Assembly (NCBI GenBank): GCA_022747635.1 | Contig: JAKTNV010000002.1 | Coordinates: 1,902,001-1,966,000 of the forward strand | DNA length: 64,000 bases | Direction: 5' to 3' | Source of the DNA: Hetaerina americana | Lineage: Eukaryota; Arthropoda; Insecta; Odonata; Calopterygidae | In this document: piece after piece, positions 12,891 through 23,304 of the stretch | Layout of the letters: the number at the start of each line of letters is the position of its first letter | Numbering within the stretch: the first letter of the stretch is position 1 | Position numbers and translations under genes: made by a program | The notes under the pieces: generated by a model | Told to the model about the DNA's origin: nothing | What the model saw: the letters and a program-made list of their open reading frames with translations, nothing else | Database searches by the model: none

Positions 12891-12924
12891 TATATATATA
12901 TATATATATATTTTTTTTTTTTTG
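12891..12924. repeat. (TA)10 plus T-run between two LINE-A units
   Basis: Twenty bases of pure TA are followed by about 13 T and a short TGAG-like linker to the LINE-A 3' terminus. Read on the minus strand, this is an A-rich tail followed by (TA)n. Confidence 0.85.
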
Positions 12925-15900
12925 AGGTAATCTACCGGTTAAGGTAGGTTTTTGGATGGACACAACTACCAAACAAATATTTTATTACTCCTAACAAAAC
13001 ACAAAATCCATCATCCTACTCTATATCAGGTCCCCCATCATCTCTGAGTACTTTCTTCCTCCCTTCATCCCGTCCAACATCCCTATCCTGTTCCTTCCCT
13101 TTACCCAACATTCTCCCCTCTATCACAGTCTTCAACATCCCACTGCCGGTCAACACCCCCTTTATCCACTTTACCCTCCATAGGATTGCTCCCAAAAAAA
13201 CCCTTCTCTTCGCCCACCATACCAAGTACTTCCTCATTTGTTTTCTTCTCCGTCCATTTCACCTTCTCCATTCTTCTCCACACCCACATTTAAAAAGCCT
13301 CCAATCTACGTCTATCTTCCTGCTTCAATGACCACGTTTCCGCGGCGTGCATAGCTACGCTCCATATCAAAGTTTTTACGAGTATTTTCTTAACATCCTT
13401 ACTCAACGTCCCCGTCTTCAACTCCCTCCTCCTTGTGAAAGCCTCTTTGCCTAGCGCAATTCTTCTCCTTACGTCGCTACTACTTTGACCTTGTTGGTCC
13501 AAAACACTACCGAGATACGTAAACTGTTCTACCTGCTCTAGTTTTTGCCCACCTATTTTAATGTTAAGCTTGGCCTTTTTCTTTCTAGAAAATCGCATAA
13601 CCTTTGTTTTATTAATATTGATTCTCATCCCATACCTGTCGCACTGAATTTCCAATTCACTCAGCAATGCTTGCAGCCCCTTGGCTGACTGACAAACTAA
13701 AGCTTGATCATCAGCAAACCTAGCTGGTTTTACGAATTCCCCGCCCACTTTCATTCCTACCTCCAGTTCTTCCCATGCCTCTTTGATCATTTCCTCAGCA
13801 TACAGGTTGAACAGCAACGGTGATAATGGGCAACCCTGCCTTACACCCCTTCCTAACACTGCCCATCCTGACTCCCCGTTTCCCACCCGCACCTGAGCAG
13901 TCTGAGACATGTACAGGTTGCGGATTAGCCTCCTTTCCCTCTAATCTATTCCTATTTTCTGCAATATACTCATTAGTTTTTCCCAACTCACTCTATCAAA
14001 CACTTTTTCGAAATCTACGAAACAGGCAAATACCTCCTGGTTGTGTTCTATATTCCTCTCGATTAATAATCTCATTACTGCAATGGCATCACGCGTACCT
14101 CTCCCCTTCCTAAACCCAAACTGATCATCCCCTAAGTAATCATTTGCCCTACTCTCTATCCTTTTGTTTATGATCCTGAGAATAACTTAAGCTCCGTGGT
14201 ATATAAAACATATCGTCCTGTAGTCCTTACATGATGTAGCCTTTACCTTTTTCGGAATAGGAACTAAAACTGATCTCACAAAGTCTTCCGGCCAGATTCC
14301 TTCCTCATAAATACTACGGATCAGCCCATATAGCCTCTTCCCCCCACATTTTCCTAAACATTTCAATAGTTCCGCGGGAATGTTATCTACCCCCACGGCC
14401 TTATTTAGTTTCATCTCCCTTAATGCCCTTTCTATCTCATCGTCTAGTATGCCTGGACCTAAGCTGTCTTCCTCTACGTCATTTTCTTTTTCAATGTCTA
14501 ACTTTGTTGGTCTGAGTTCTTTACTATACAGTTCTTCTATATACTCCTTCCATCTCTCTTGGATCTTTCCTGTGTCAACTATAACCTTACCTTCCTTATC
14601 TCTAACTGCTATCGTTGATCTCCCTTTCCTACTTCCCGATAAAGATTTAACTTTGCTGTACAGCGCACAGATTTCACCCTTCCTCTGCAGACTTTCCATA
14701 TCCTCGCACTGCGTCTTCCACCATGTTTCTTTTGCTTTATTTGTTGCCCGCCTCAATTTATTGTTCAATTCTTTGTATTTCATTTTGCCTAATTCTGTAT
14801 TTATATTCTTCCATTTTCGCCGCTCATCCATCTTTGTAATCGTGTCATCCGTGATCCATGGTTTCCTAGTCCTTTTAGCGTTAACGGTTCCAATAGTGTC
14901 TTTTGCGGCTTTAGACAACCCTTTCTTGATGCTATCCCATTTTTCTTCGATAGTACTTAGCTCTTTACCATCCTCCATGATTTCCTCTACCGCCTGTTTG
15001 TATTCCTTCCTTTCCAAACCATTTAATGCTTCTACATTCCATTTTCTAACTCGCTGCCCCTGCCTTATCTTTTTGAAACGGACGCTACATTTCATAACAA
15101 CTAAATTGTAGTCTGAGTCCGCATCGACTCCCTGGAAGCTTTGTGAATTTACCACGCTGTTCGGAAACCTGTGTCTAACCAGGATATAATCTAGCTGATA
15201 GCTTTCTGAATCACCTGGCATTTTCCATGTATACCTGCGTCTTTAGTGGTGTCTAAACCAAGTGTTGGTGATGACCAACCCCTGTCTCCTGCAGAACTCA
15301 ACTGCTTTCTCCCCGCGGTCATTCCTCGTGCCTAAACCGTAGTCCCCCACCTCATTATCATCTCTTCCTTCGCCTACCATCGCATTCCAATCCCCCATTA
15401 CTATCAAATGTTTCCCTGCGGGAACACACGCGATTATGTCCTCTAACTGATCGTACTGTATATCCTATCGACCTCTTCTTCCTTATGGTTGCTTGGTGGC
15501 ATGTATAGCTCAATAATAACCAAGATCGTCGGTTCTGCTTTTATCTCTACTAGTAGTATTCTATCCGTTACCTGCTCTATGTTGAGTACGCTTCTTCTTA
15601 CCTCTTGATTTAATACTATGGCAACCCCTCGTTGGCTCTCGTCACCGCCGCTGTATATTATTCATTACTTTTACTCCAGTAATCCCCGATATCTTTCCAT
15701 CTCACCTCGCATAGACCTAAAATATCTATTTTTCCCCTTTCCATCTCTCGCTTAACATTCTCCAATTTCCCTGTCCTCATCATTGTCCTAACATTCCACG
15801 TTCCTATTCTAACTAATTTGGTCATCTTCTCCTGCGTCTTCTGTCCTGCTGCTGCAGGTTCCTCCCTTGCAAGTGTTTCGTGGGATGACGACCGCGGAAG

Positions 15901-16282
15901 CCTTGCCTCCCCCGCTGCCGGGCACGACACACGGCCGATTGGGCCGAGCCCCGTGGTTGCCAGGACTCAAAATCTCTGTATTGTCCATCATATTTTTCTT
16001 GGGAATGATAATTGAGGTGGTTTCCCGTTGCCTTCCTCATTAGTGTTTTTAACGTGACACCATCACTTACTGGCCGCCCCACTGGGGTCAGACGCCATTG
16101 CAGCCGCCTCACTGAGGAACAGACGCTGCGTGGACTACCTTTCGTCTGGCTCCTAACCTTCGACCTATCTGGCATGGGTGACCCTACCAGGAGCAATAAT
16201 TATTACTCCCGCCAGCACAGCTCTAGGGGTCATCGGAACGCACAAGCCCTCCCACCACGTCAAGGTTGTAGTCCGGGGAGGG
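12925..16282 (-). mobile_element. LINE-A copy 1, almost full length (RTE-like)
   Basis: About 3.36 kb non-LTR retrotransposon on the minus strand. Order: 5' UTR (16282 to about 15931), endonuclease (from 15930), linker with a 'KPWITDDTI' block, reverse transcriptase, C-terminal tail ('KWTEKKTNEEVL'), and a 3' UTR ending 'GGTAGATTACCT'. Endonuclease opening motif 'IGTWNVRTM' and the single-ORF plan resemble RTE-type LINEs, whose endonucleases are often annotated as craniofacial-development-protein-2-like. Both ends abut (TA)n arrays. It is dead through nonsense codons and frameshifts but structurally near complete, making it the best reference copy in the window. Confidence 0.85.
13016..15930 (-). 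pseudogene. LINE-A polyprotein (endonuclease-RT), inactivated
   Basis: The ORF would encode an APE-like endonuclease followed by reverse transcriptase, carrying out target-primed reverse transcription in the nucleus. Visible: 'TWNVRTMMRTGKLENVKREM' at the N-terminus; a 'GDWNAMVGEG' catalytic-type segment near 15390; RT motifs '[11 protein letters not shown]', '[20 protein letters not shown]', and the palm 'FADDQAL' (near 13715). Lesions: frame change just after about 15660; TAA at 15243-15245 (AAA in copy 2); TAA at 14187-14189 (AAA elsewhere); TAG at 13941-13943 (Trp codon in other copies); TAA at 13290-13292 (GAA in copy 4); and a further frame change near 13195. Most lesions are single-base, so the copy is young compared with the relic at 38950-41500. 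Confidence 0.85.
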
Positions 16283-16306
16283 ATATATATATATATATAT
16301 ATATAT
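16283..16306. repeat. (AT)12 between LINE-A and PLE1
   Basis: Pure AT dinucleotides lie exactly between the LINE-A 5' end and the 3' terminal region of the Penelope-like element. Confidence 0.9.
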
Positions 16307-16849
16307 TGTATAACATTTAGCACTAGTGGACACAGACAAAAAAAAAAACAGAAACACACAAAAAAAAGAGACTCACTATTTTTCGAATTTTCGGTGGTCG
16401 TTGCCACCTTTATCAAGGAAGAGAGGGACAGAACTGAAGGGAATACGATGGCTGGAGCGATTGATGGAAGGGGAAGGTGGGGAGAGAATTCCGAAGGGAC
16501 GGGTTTGGAGGGGCAGCGTTAGAAGGGTGGGGAAAATGTAGAAGGTGATGGGGGTGGAAGGGGATGGTAATATAATTGGAGCAGGGTAATTAGTGCCTAA
16601 TATTGATTCCTGGTCAATGCCAGGACGCCAAGAGCAGATGAAGGATTGCTCTAATGTTTTCGGTTTCAGTGGAGGATCAGAGGGTGGGAGGGATGCTATG
16701 ATGGATACACTATAGCATTTATCAAAGGGAGTGTTGTGTTCGGAGGCGTGTTTGGGGATAGGGAGCATATCAATTAGGGAAGAGTTTTTGTATGAGGCTC
16801 GGTGGTTGTTGATTCTGATATTGAGGGGTGTGGTGCACTGCCCAATATA

Positions 16850-17600
16850 CGAGGGTCATCCGGAAAGTAGTACCCGTTCGTGCCGCATGAAGTGCTGACG
16901 ACGCGAGTAGCCGCTGGACGAGGTCAGATAGCTTCAGTGGCTTGTCTGCCTTCTCTGAGCCAAGTTGCGTGACGCTAGCATTGCCTGTGTTGTTTCTGTG
17001 ATTGTTTACAATGTTTAAAAAAATTGAGAACGCCGCCAGTTGTGAAGTGAGGGCAGTGATTAAATTCCTCAATGCAAGAAACGTTCGCCCATGTGATATT
17101 CATCGCCAATTAAAGGAGGTGTATGGAGACAATGTAATGGACGAGTCGTCTGTTCGGCGGTGGTGTCGCAACTTCAACATGGGGAGGGGGAACACACACG
17201 ACGATGAGCGTTCGGGTAGACCGTCTGTCATTACAGACCAACTGGTGAGCTCAGTTGACGAATTCGTGAGGAACGATCGGCGCGTCACAATTGATGACAT
17301 CTGTGAGCATTTTCCCAATGTTTCTCGAACAATTGTTCATGAAATTGTTAAACACCATCTGCATTATGCAAAAATTTGTGCAAGATGGGTCCCTCGCGTA
17401 TCTCAATGAGCTGGCGGCGAAGGACTATGCAGCAGGAATACAGAAACTTGTCACACGTTATGACAAATGCCTTAATTTGCTTGGAGATTATGTTGAGAAG
17501 TAGTTTAAAGTATCCTCTTTCAAATAAAATTTTTTATGTTTGTTAATATTTACTTTTGTCTTTATTTCACGAACGGGTACTACTTTCCGGATGACCCTCG
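16850..17600 (+). mobile_element. Mar1 copy 1: mariner deletion derivative inside PLE1
   Basis: A 751-bp element with perfect 33-bp terminal inverted repeats starting CGAGGGTCATCCGGAAAGTA, flanked by TA on both sides (16848-16849 and 17601-17602), as for Tc1/mariner insertions. It encodes the N-terminal DNA-binding part of a transposase and, out of frame, the last about 30 residues; the catalytic core between them is deleted. It is almost identical to copies at 22550-23302 and 51451-52203. It splits the GIY-YIG motif of PLE1. It cannot transpose without a transposase supplied in trans. Confidence 0.95.
17011..17409 (+). pseudogene. Truncated Mar1 transposase, DNA-binding domain only
   Basis: A 132-aa frame from ATG at 17011. 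It has the mariner-type paired HTH region: 'AVIKFLNARNVRPCDIHRQL', 'SSVRRWCRNFNMGR', 'DDERSGRPS', then 'RRVTIDDICEHFPNVSRTIV' for the second HTH. It ends shortly after 'KICARWVPR', where a normal mariner transposase (about 345 aa) would enter the DD34D catalytic domain. The first in-frame ATG is used because an upstream TTG is not a credible eukaryotic start. The remaining C-terminal piece ('IQKLVTRYDKCLNLLGDYVEK') lies at about 17410-17503 in another frame. Such a product could in principle bind the terminal repeats without cutting; that is inference. Confidence 0.85.
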
Positions 17601-18158
17601 TAATAGGCACGGCAAGGTTTGCACTTCAGAAGGTACACTACATTGCTAGATGTGAAAGTATAGGAGGGAATTGGTGGGAGAGAGTTAAAAAGCGGGTGGG
17701 AGAGGGATGGGATTTTGGTTTTGAAAATAGGGCATGTTTTGCAACTGGGTTTATTGCATGGCGTGGGAGTGGTTTTGGGACGGGTTGGGGATTTAAGGGT
17801 GGATTGGTAGATTTGAGGAGATCGGATAGGTTGGCGGGGCGTTTGAAAGTAACTAAGGGACATTTGGGAAAAAGGTTGGCGGTGACATTATGATTTTTTA
17901 GGATAGGGTAGAGGTCTTTTAGGATTGATCGTAGAGATTCTAAGCCCGGGAAGTATGTTGTGCAAATTGAGAGAGGGTGGGGTTCCGCGGTGGAGGAAGG
18001 TTTGGGAGTGTAGGCATGTTTTCGGATTCTTTTGTTCAGGAGGGATTCGGGATAACCTCGTTTGAGGAGGGAACAATGTAGACTTGAAAGGAAATTATCA
18101 AGGAATCAGGGTCATTGTAAATTCTGTGTCCTCTAATGGACAGGGAGTAAGGGAGTAA

Positions 18159-18159
<1 letters not shown>

Positions 18160-18217
<58 letters not shown>
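18160..18217. repeat. (TA)n array
   Basis: About 58 bp of uninterrupted TA at the 5' truncation point of PLE1. Confidence 0.95.
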
Positions 18218-18219
<2 letters not shown>

Positions 18220-18300
18220 TTATGCATAATTTACATCATTATTTATTTTACATTTTTAATATCATGATGTTCTCAATTTAGATATTTATTTTTCATTTGA
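18218..18300 (+). repeat. Dispersed 85-bp repeat, copy 1
   Basis: The sequence between the TA array and the CA/TA array (starting 'TTATGCATAATTTACATCAT' and ending 'TTTCATTTGACCACA') recurs in reverse complement at 28429-28514 with a handful of differences. There too a TA array adjoins the same end. It has no coding content; it may be the end of a longer unrecognised element. Confidence 0.8.
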
Positions 18301-18301
18301 C

Positions 18302-18439
<138 letters not shown>

Positions 18440-19772
18440 CTACCTTGATCAAAAATTTCCCGGAATTTATTCAGAAAATTAAAAATACAAGTTTATTCAT
18501 CTAAATCTATATTGTCCCCTTCAAAGTAATCCCCATCGACTGCAACACACTTATGCCAGCGCTTGATCCAATCCTCGAAACATTTTTTATATTCGGTTTT
18601 CGGTATGTCCATCAGTGCTTCCTGCGATTTTTCCATTACTTCCTCTCGGCTGCTAAAACGCGTTCCCCGTAATGGTTTTTTAACTCGATTGAACAGAAAG
18701 AAGTCACAGGGAGCCAAATCAGGTGAATTCGGTGGCTGTTGGATGGTATTTGTTGCATTTTTCGTCAAAAAATTACGAATAATGATAGCACTGTGCGACG
18801 GTGCGTTATCATGGTGCAAAATCCACGAGTTTTCTGCCCACATTTCTGGTCTCTTTCGGCGAATTGCTTCACGCAAACGTCTCATAACGCCCAAATAATA
18901 CTCTTTGTTTACTGTCTGGCCTTCTGGCAAAAATTCATGATGGACTACACCGTTGTAATCCATGAAAACCGTCAGCATTGCCTTCTTTTTTGACTGAAAA
19001 CGACGTGGTTTTTTTTGTCTCGGCTCATTTGGTGAACGCCATTCACTTGCCTGATGTCTGGATTGCGTGTCGTACTCATAAACCCACGTCTCGTCTCCAG
19101 TAATGATCCTTTTGATGAATGTGGGATCGGATTCAGCCTCGCAAATCATGTCTTTTGCGACGTCAACACGGTCTCTTTTTTGCATGAAATTGAGGTCTTT
19201 TGGCACCAACTTTGCTGCTACACGACGGAAACCCAAATCATTAACCACAATGTCTTGGGCGGATCCATAGGCAATGTTCAAGTCCTCCGCTATTTCTCTG
19301 ATGGTTAATTTGCGGTTATTGACCAACATTTCTTTTACTTTATCAATTTTTTCACCGACTTTCGATGTCGATGGTCTGCCACTGCGTTCATCATCTTCGA
19401 TTGACTCACGACCACTTCTGAACCGCTCGTGCCACTGGTAAACGACCGTTTTTTTTAGAGAATCGTTGCCGAAACACTTTTCCAACATTTCCAACGTCCG
19501 TGCGCCACTAAATCCGTTTTTTACGCAAAATTTAATACAAGTTCGTTGTTGCAAATTTAAATCCATTTCTGAAATTGTAAAAAATCGCCAACACACACAG
19601 AGATAGATGTACTCTTGGCTACGTAACTTTTGCAAATGTCAAGTTATGACACTAAGATTTAAAGGGAATATCAACAACAGATGTACCAATTTAACAAAAA
19701 AAAACAGAACTCAAATCGGAACGATGGGAGCGCCACACGGTGGTTATTCCGGGAACGTTTTGATCAAGGTAG
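18440..19772 (-). mobile_element. Complete mariner-like transposon with intact transposase
   Basis: A 1333-bp element bounded by inverted repeats starting CTACCTTGATCAAAA (left at 18440, right complement ending 19772), about 25 bp with two or three mismatches. It is flanked by TA and set within a (TA)n array. Length, TA target and a single transposase frame of 357 codons fit an autonomous mariner. It is the only DNA transposon in the window without an obvious disabling lesion. Confidence 0.93.
18493..19566 (-). CDS. Mariner transposase, uninterrupted
   Basis: The 357-aa product would cut and paste its element by binding the terminal repeats and cleaving at TA targets. Start chosen at ATG 19566 ('[14 protein letters not shown]'), which puts the first HTH at the N-terminus; the longer frame upstream begins without ATG. 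In order: HTH region ('[20 protein letters not shown]', 'SGRPSTS'), second HTH ('[20 protein letters not shown]'), and the catalytic domain with Asp of '[12 protein letters not shown]', Asp of 'HHDNAPSH' and Asp of '[12 protein letters not shown]'. Counting residues, 34 lie between the second and third Asp, the mariner DD34D spacing. No internal stop or frameshift seen. Transcription and activity are unknown. Confidence 0.93.
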   Translation of the reverse strand: MDLNLQQRTCIKFCVKNGFSGARTLEMLEKCFGNDSLKKTVVYQWHERFRSGRESIEDDERSGRPSTSKVGEKIDKVKEMLVNNRKLTIREIAEDLNIAYGSAQDIVVNDLGFRRVAAKLVPKDLNFMQKRDRVDVAKDMICEAESDPTFIKRIITGDETWVYEYDTQSRHQASEWRSPNEPRQKKPRRFQSKKKAMLTVFMDYNGVVHHEFLPEGQTVNKEYYLGVMRRLREAIRRKRPEMWAENSWILHHDNAPSHSAIIIRNFLTKNATNTIQQPPNSPDLAPCDFFLFNRVKKPLRGTRFSSREEVMEKSQEALMDIPKTEYKKCFEDWIKRWHKCVAVDGDYFEGDNIDLDE

Positions 19773-19782
19773 TATATATATG

Positions 19783-19833
<51 letters not shown>

Positions 19834-19842
19834 ATACATACA
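19773..19842. repeat. (TA)n with TACA/TGTA margins
   Basis: Continuation of the TA array on the right side of the intact mariner, ending in TACA units. Confidence 0.9.
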
Positions 19843-21709
19843 TGTGTAATGGTTGTAATATCTGTAAATATTAAAAAATAACTCTCATAAAATAGAACGA
19901 TTTGGAAATATACCTGTATAATTTCTCTCAGATACTGATAACGGATTCTTCAAAAAATACCCAAAAGTGGATTAGGTTATTGAAGATGATTTATGCACGA
20001 ATACCACCACTAATGCCGTTTCGTACACGCTTCTTCCAAATAATACCCTGAAGGCCACCAAGAGGGGAGCAGCACGGCCGCCAGGCCACCAGCCATTAGT
20101 GTAATTGGTACTTGGTGATTAATGGATCCCGGGAATTCCAATCGTCGAACCTTGTCTCCTAATACTGTAGTTTCGACTTCTGAGATGGAAAAATAATTTC
20201 TTATGTTATAAATCGGTACTAGCTTATCTATCGATTTCATTTTTAGTATGAGAGCACAGCACGCGTAAGTTAACAGAACTAGCTTACCAAACAAGATAAT
20301 CTTATAAATTCAGTACATGAACAAGCAAATGTTAACGAGAACATTAATTTATCGTACTCATTGCTTAAAGAAACCGTGCCCTTAACTTATACTACTTCTC
20401 TTAGGGTTTAATGTTTTCGTAGAAAATAGGCTATTACCCTAAGTTCTGTATGCTTTCGGTAAATTGTGCCTAATTAATTTCATAAAATATCTAATTGCAT
20501 TAATTACGGATCAGGCATACATTAATTTGAACACGTTTTCTCGAAATTCTGCAAAAATCAAATGAGCAAAGAAAGCGAAATAACTACGAAGTCGCTCAGT
20601 AGAACCTTCTTTAGTATTCATCAACGGCTGCTCTGGCGTCCTTGGAGTCCGACGTTGGGGGTAGTACCACAAACCACACCGACGCTTTCTAGCAAGAATT
20701 TTGCAAATTTCCCAGCGCGATTTCGGAGGCAACATATTTATTTGCCATTAAATTACGTACAACCGTTTTTTCCAAATGCCTGCTTCTAAGATTACGATTT
20801 CCGTGGGACGTGATCGGAAAGCATGAATCCATCCAAAGACGAGACGGCAAGGAGTATATTTGGAGCGATAGAGGAAACGATTAGAGGAGGACTTTGGGAA
20901 TATTTGGAGACTCCCTGCTACCACTTGAGTTCTGGGAAATACTCGGGTGAGTTCTTAGTGCACCGGACCCGCCCCTACCTCCCACGGGAGTTTTCGGGGG
21001 CTTAATCTTTTATTTATTTTCCAACAGGATATTTTTCCACCGGGAACTGGACAAAGTAGGAGCTTTGGGAGACTTGTCTGTGGACACATAAATAAAAGAA
21101 TGAATGCCCAATAAGAAAGAGGTGAATGGATGATGGCTCTGGGGAGGGAAGGAGGTGGTGGAGGAGGGGTGTTGGAGAGGGGCGGAAAAGGGGTGCGCGC
21201 CATATCTCTCGACCTTGAGGCGATGCGACCGCGCATATATGAGCTCAGGTCACTGCACGCATTCGATGGTTAAATTATCCTCCCACTCGCTCCCCTCGCC
21301 CACTCCCCGCCCCCAACCATCTTTTATTCCGTTCCACTCGCGAAGATTTCAAGAGAGACATACAGTTCCCGGGAGCCTTTCACTTGCAGGGTCCGCCTTC
21401 GCATCCCGGCGGCAGATGGATTTTTTTTAATTGGATGTCACTGGCATCTCCCTAATATGGAACGAGGATTGTAGTTTCAAGTAAGGCGCTTCATCTTTCG
21501 GATGGGACGTGAGGTCTCAAAGCACCAATTGTCGCTTTTCAAGTCGAGACGTTTCTCCCGCCCACACACCAGCACTTTCCCAGCATTCCCTTCCGATTCC
21601 CAAAGGCAGAGCAGACCTGAAGAGCACGAGGTTTTTTTCGGCTGGAAATATCAGAATGTCTCGGAACCTCTTATGCATTCCCCATAGGCCATTCCCATTC
21701 CAGGACTGC
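19843..21709. other. No gene recognised
   Basis: About 1.9 kb of mixed sequence. The open frames around 20500-20790 and 20955-21430 have no recognisable domain, and the second is Pro/Ser-rich from local GC content. Nothing here can be supported as a gene. Confidence 0.4.
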
Positions 21710-22150
21710 AGGGGGGGGGGTAGCATTGGCACCTGGTGTTTGGCCAGGAACTCGCGGACTCGTAGCGCGTTGTGGCAAGGCGCGTTGTCGTGATGGAGTT
21801 GCCAGGTAGCGGAGATGTCTTTTCTCGTCCTGATAACCCTTTTTCGGAGTCTTTTCGGCACATTCATGTAGTAGACAGCGGAAACTGTCCGTCCTTATGC
21901 ACCACTCCTGTACTGTCGAAAAAGACAATGACCATTGTTTTCACTTTTGATATGCTCATTATTGTCTTTTTTGGCTTGGGGTACTGGTCGGTGTGTCACT
22001 CAAGAGCTTTGGCGTTTTGTTTCTGGGTCGTATTAAAAACCCCAGGTTTCATCACCAGTGATGACGTTGTCCAAATAATCAGGTTCATTTTAAATGCATT
22101 GCAAAAGTTCACTTGAAATTTCCGCTCGGTTGGTCTTTCGTGGCACGGTC
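21710..22150 (-). pseudogene. Old mariner transposase relic
   Basis: On the minus strand, broken frames carry recognisable mariner blocks: 'LLQC' and 'NEPDYLDNVITGDETW' (about 22040-22105), 'VFFDSTGVVHK' (about 21895-21930), and 'LHHDNAPCHNALRVREFLAK' (about 21740-21800). Stops and frameshifts interrupt them, the C-terminal third is absent after 'MLPPP', and no terminal repeats are visible. First and second catalytic Asp positions can still be read. It is much older than Mar1. Confidence 0.8.
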
Positions 22151-22549
22151 GACGCGCAGAGGTTTACAATAACTGACGTCGTCCTGCCGCTTCCACAGCT
22201 TGGAGAGCACTGAGACCGGTTTCGCGGCAAATCTTGGCGCCCTCCCCCCCCCCCACCTACTCCAAGTGGTTCTATCCCTCTCCGACCAATAGGAGCGGCG
22301 ACGGAAATTCAATTGAATTACTTATGGAACGCACCCTGTATTTCCCCCGCCCCCATCCCTCAACTTTACGCACAAACCCAGACTCTTAGAAACGCGTGCT
22401 TGTTCACCTCCTCCCAGATTTTCCTTGCGATGAATCTCATCCCCTTAGCTCACCAATCCCGAACATGACAAGCTAACTTCTTTTCAAAAGCGACGAAAGT
22501 AGTGGGGGAACGGACGCGCTCAGCGATTCAAAGGGCAACCAACGAAATA

Positions 22550-23302
22550 CGAGGGTCATCCGGAAAGTAGTACCCGTTCGTGCCGCATGAAGTGCTGACG
22601 ACGCGAGTAGCCGCTGGACGAGGTCAGATAGCTTCAGTGGCTTGTCTGCCTTCTCTGAGCCAAGTTGCGTGACGCTAGCATTGCCTGTGTTGTTTCTGTG
22701 ATTGTTTACAATGTTTAAAAAAATTGAGAACGCCGCCAGTTGTGAAGTGAGGGCAGTGATTAAATTCCTCAATGCAAGAAACGTTCGCCCATGTGATATT
22801 CATCGCCAATTAAAGGAGGTGTATGGAGACAATGTAATGGACGAGTCGTCTGTTCGGCGGTGGTGTCGCAACTTCAACATGGGGAGGGGGAACACACACG
22901 ACGATGAGCGTTCGGGTAGACCGTCTGTCATTACAGACCAACTGGTGAGCTCAGTTGACGAATTCGTGAGGAACGATCGGCGCGTCACAATTGATGACAT
23001 CTGTGAGCATTTTCCCAATGTTTCTCGAACAATTGTTCATGAAATTGTTAAACACCATCTGCATTATGCAAAAATTTGTGCAAGATGGGTCCCTCGCGTA
23101 TCTCAATGAGCTGGCGGCGAAGGACTATGCAGCAGGAATACAGAAACTTGTCACACGTTATGACAAATGCCTTAATTTGCTTGGAGATTATGTTGAGAAG
23201 TAGTTTAAAGTATCCTCTTTCAAATAAAATTTTTTATGTTTGTTAATATTTACTTTTGTGTCTTTATTTCACGAACGGGTACTACTTTCCGGATGACCCT
23301 CG
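22550..23302 (+). mobile_element. Mar1 copy 2
   Basis: A 753-bp copy, identical by eye to Mar1 copy 1 except for a 2-bp difference (TTTTGTGTC instead of TTTTGTC) before the right terminal repeat. Perfect 33-bp inverted repeats and flanking TA at 22548-22549 and 23303-23304. Inserted in non-repetitive DNA, so it gives a clean independent insertion event. Confidence 0.95.
22711..23109 (+). pseudogene. Truncated Mar1 transposase (copy 2)
   Basis: Same 132-aa frame as at 17011-17409, with the same deletion join after 'KICARWVPR'. The predicted protein is identical to copy 1. The two-HTH DNA-binding region is complete and all three catalytic Asp are absent. Confidence 0.85.
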
Positions 23303-23304
23303 TA

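Larger units (their letters stand above)
16307..18158 (-). mobile_element. PLE1: 5'-truncated Penelope-like retroelement
   Basis: Penelope-like elements encode a reverse transcriptase joined to a GIY-YIG endonuclease. On the minus strand I see the RT/linker boundary ('RGHRIYNDPDSL', then 'LLKRGYPESLLNKRI'), a Cys-rich block ('PCNKPSCKTCPIF'), and a GIY-YIG domain opening with 'NVVYLLKCKPCRAYY'. The domain resumes beyond the mariner with 'IGQCTTPLNIRINNHRASY' and 'KHASEHNTPFDKCYSV'. Frames shift at least twice (near 18090 and near 17730). The 5' part, including the RT palm, is gone at the (TA)n at 18160. The 3' end near 16380-16430 holds a hairpin (GGTGG/CCACC followed by GAAA) that resembles a decayed hammerhead core. 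Confidence 0.75.

Noticed and set aside
14380..15111. A 243-codon open frame on the + strand
   Set aside because: It is the antisense shadow of the LINE-A endonuclease-RT region.
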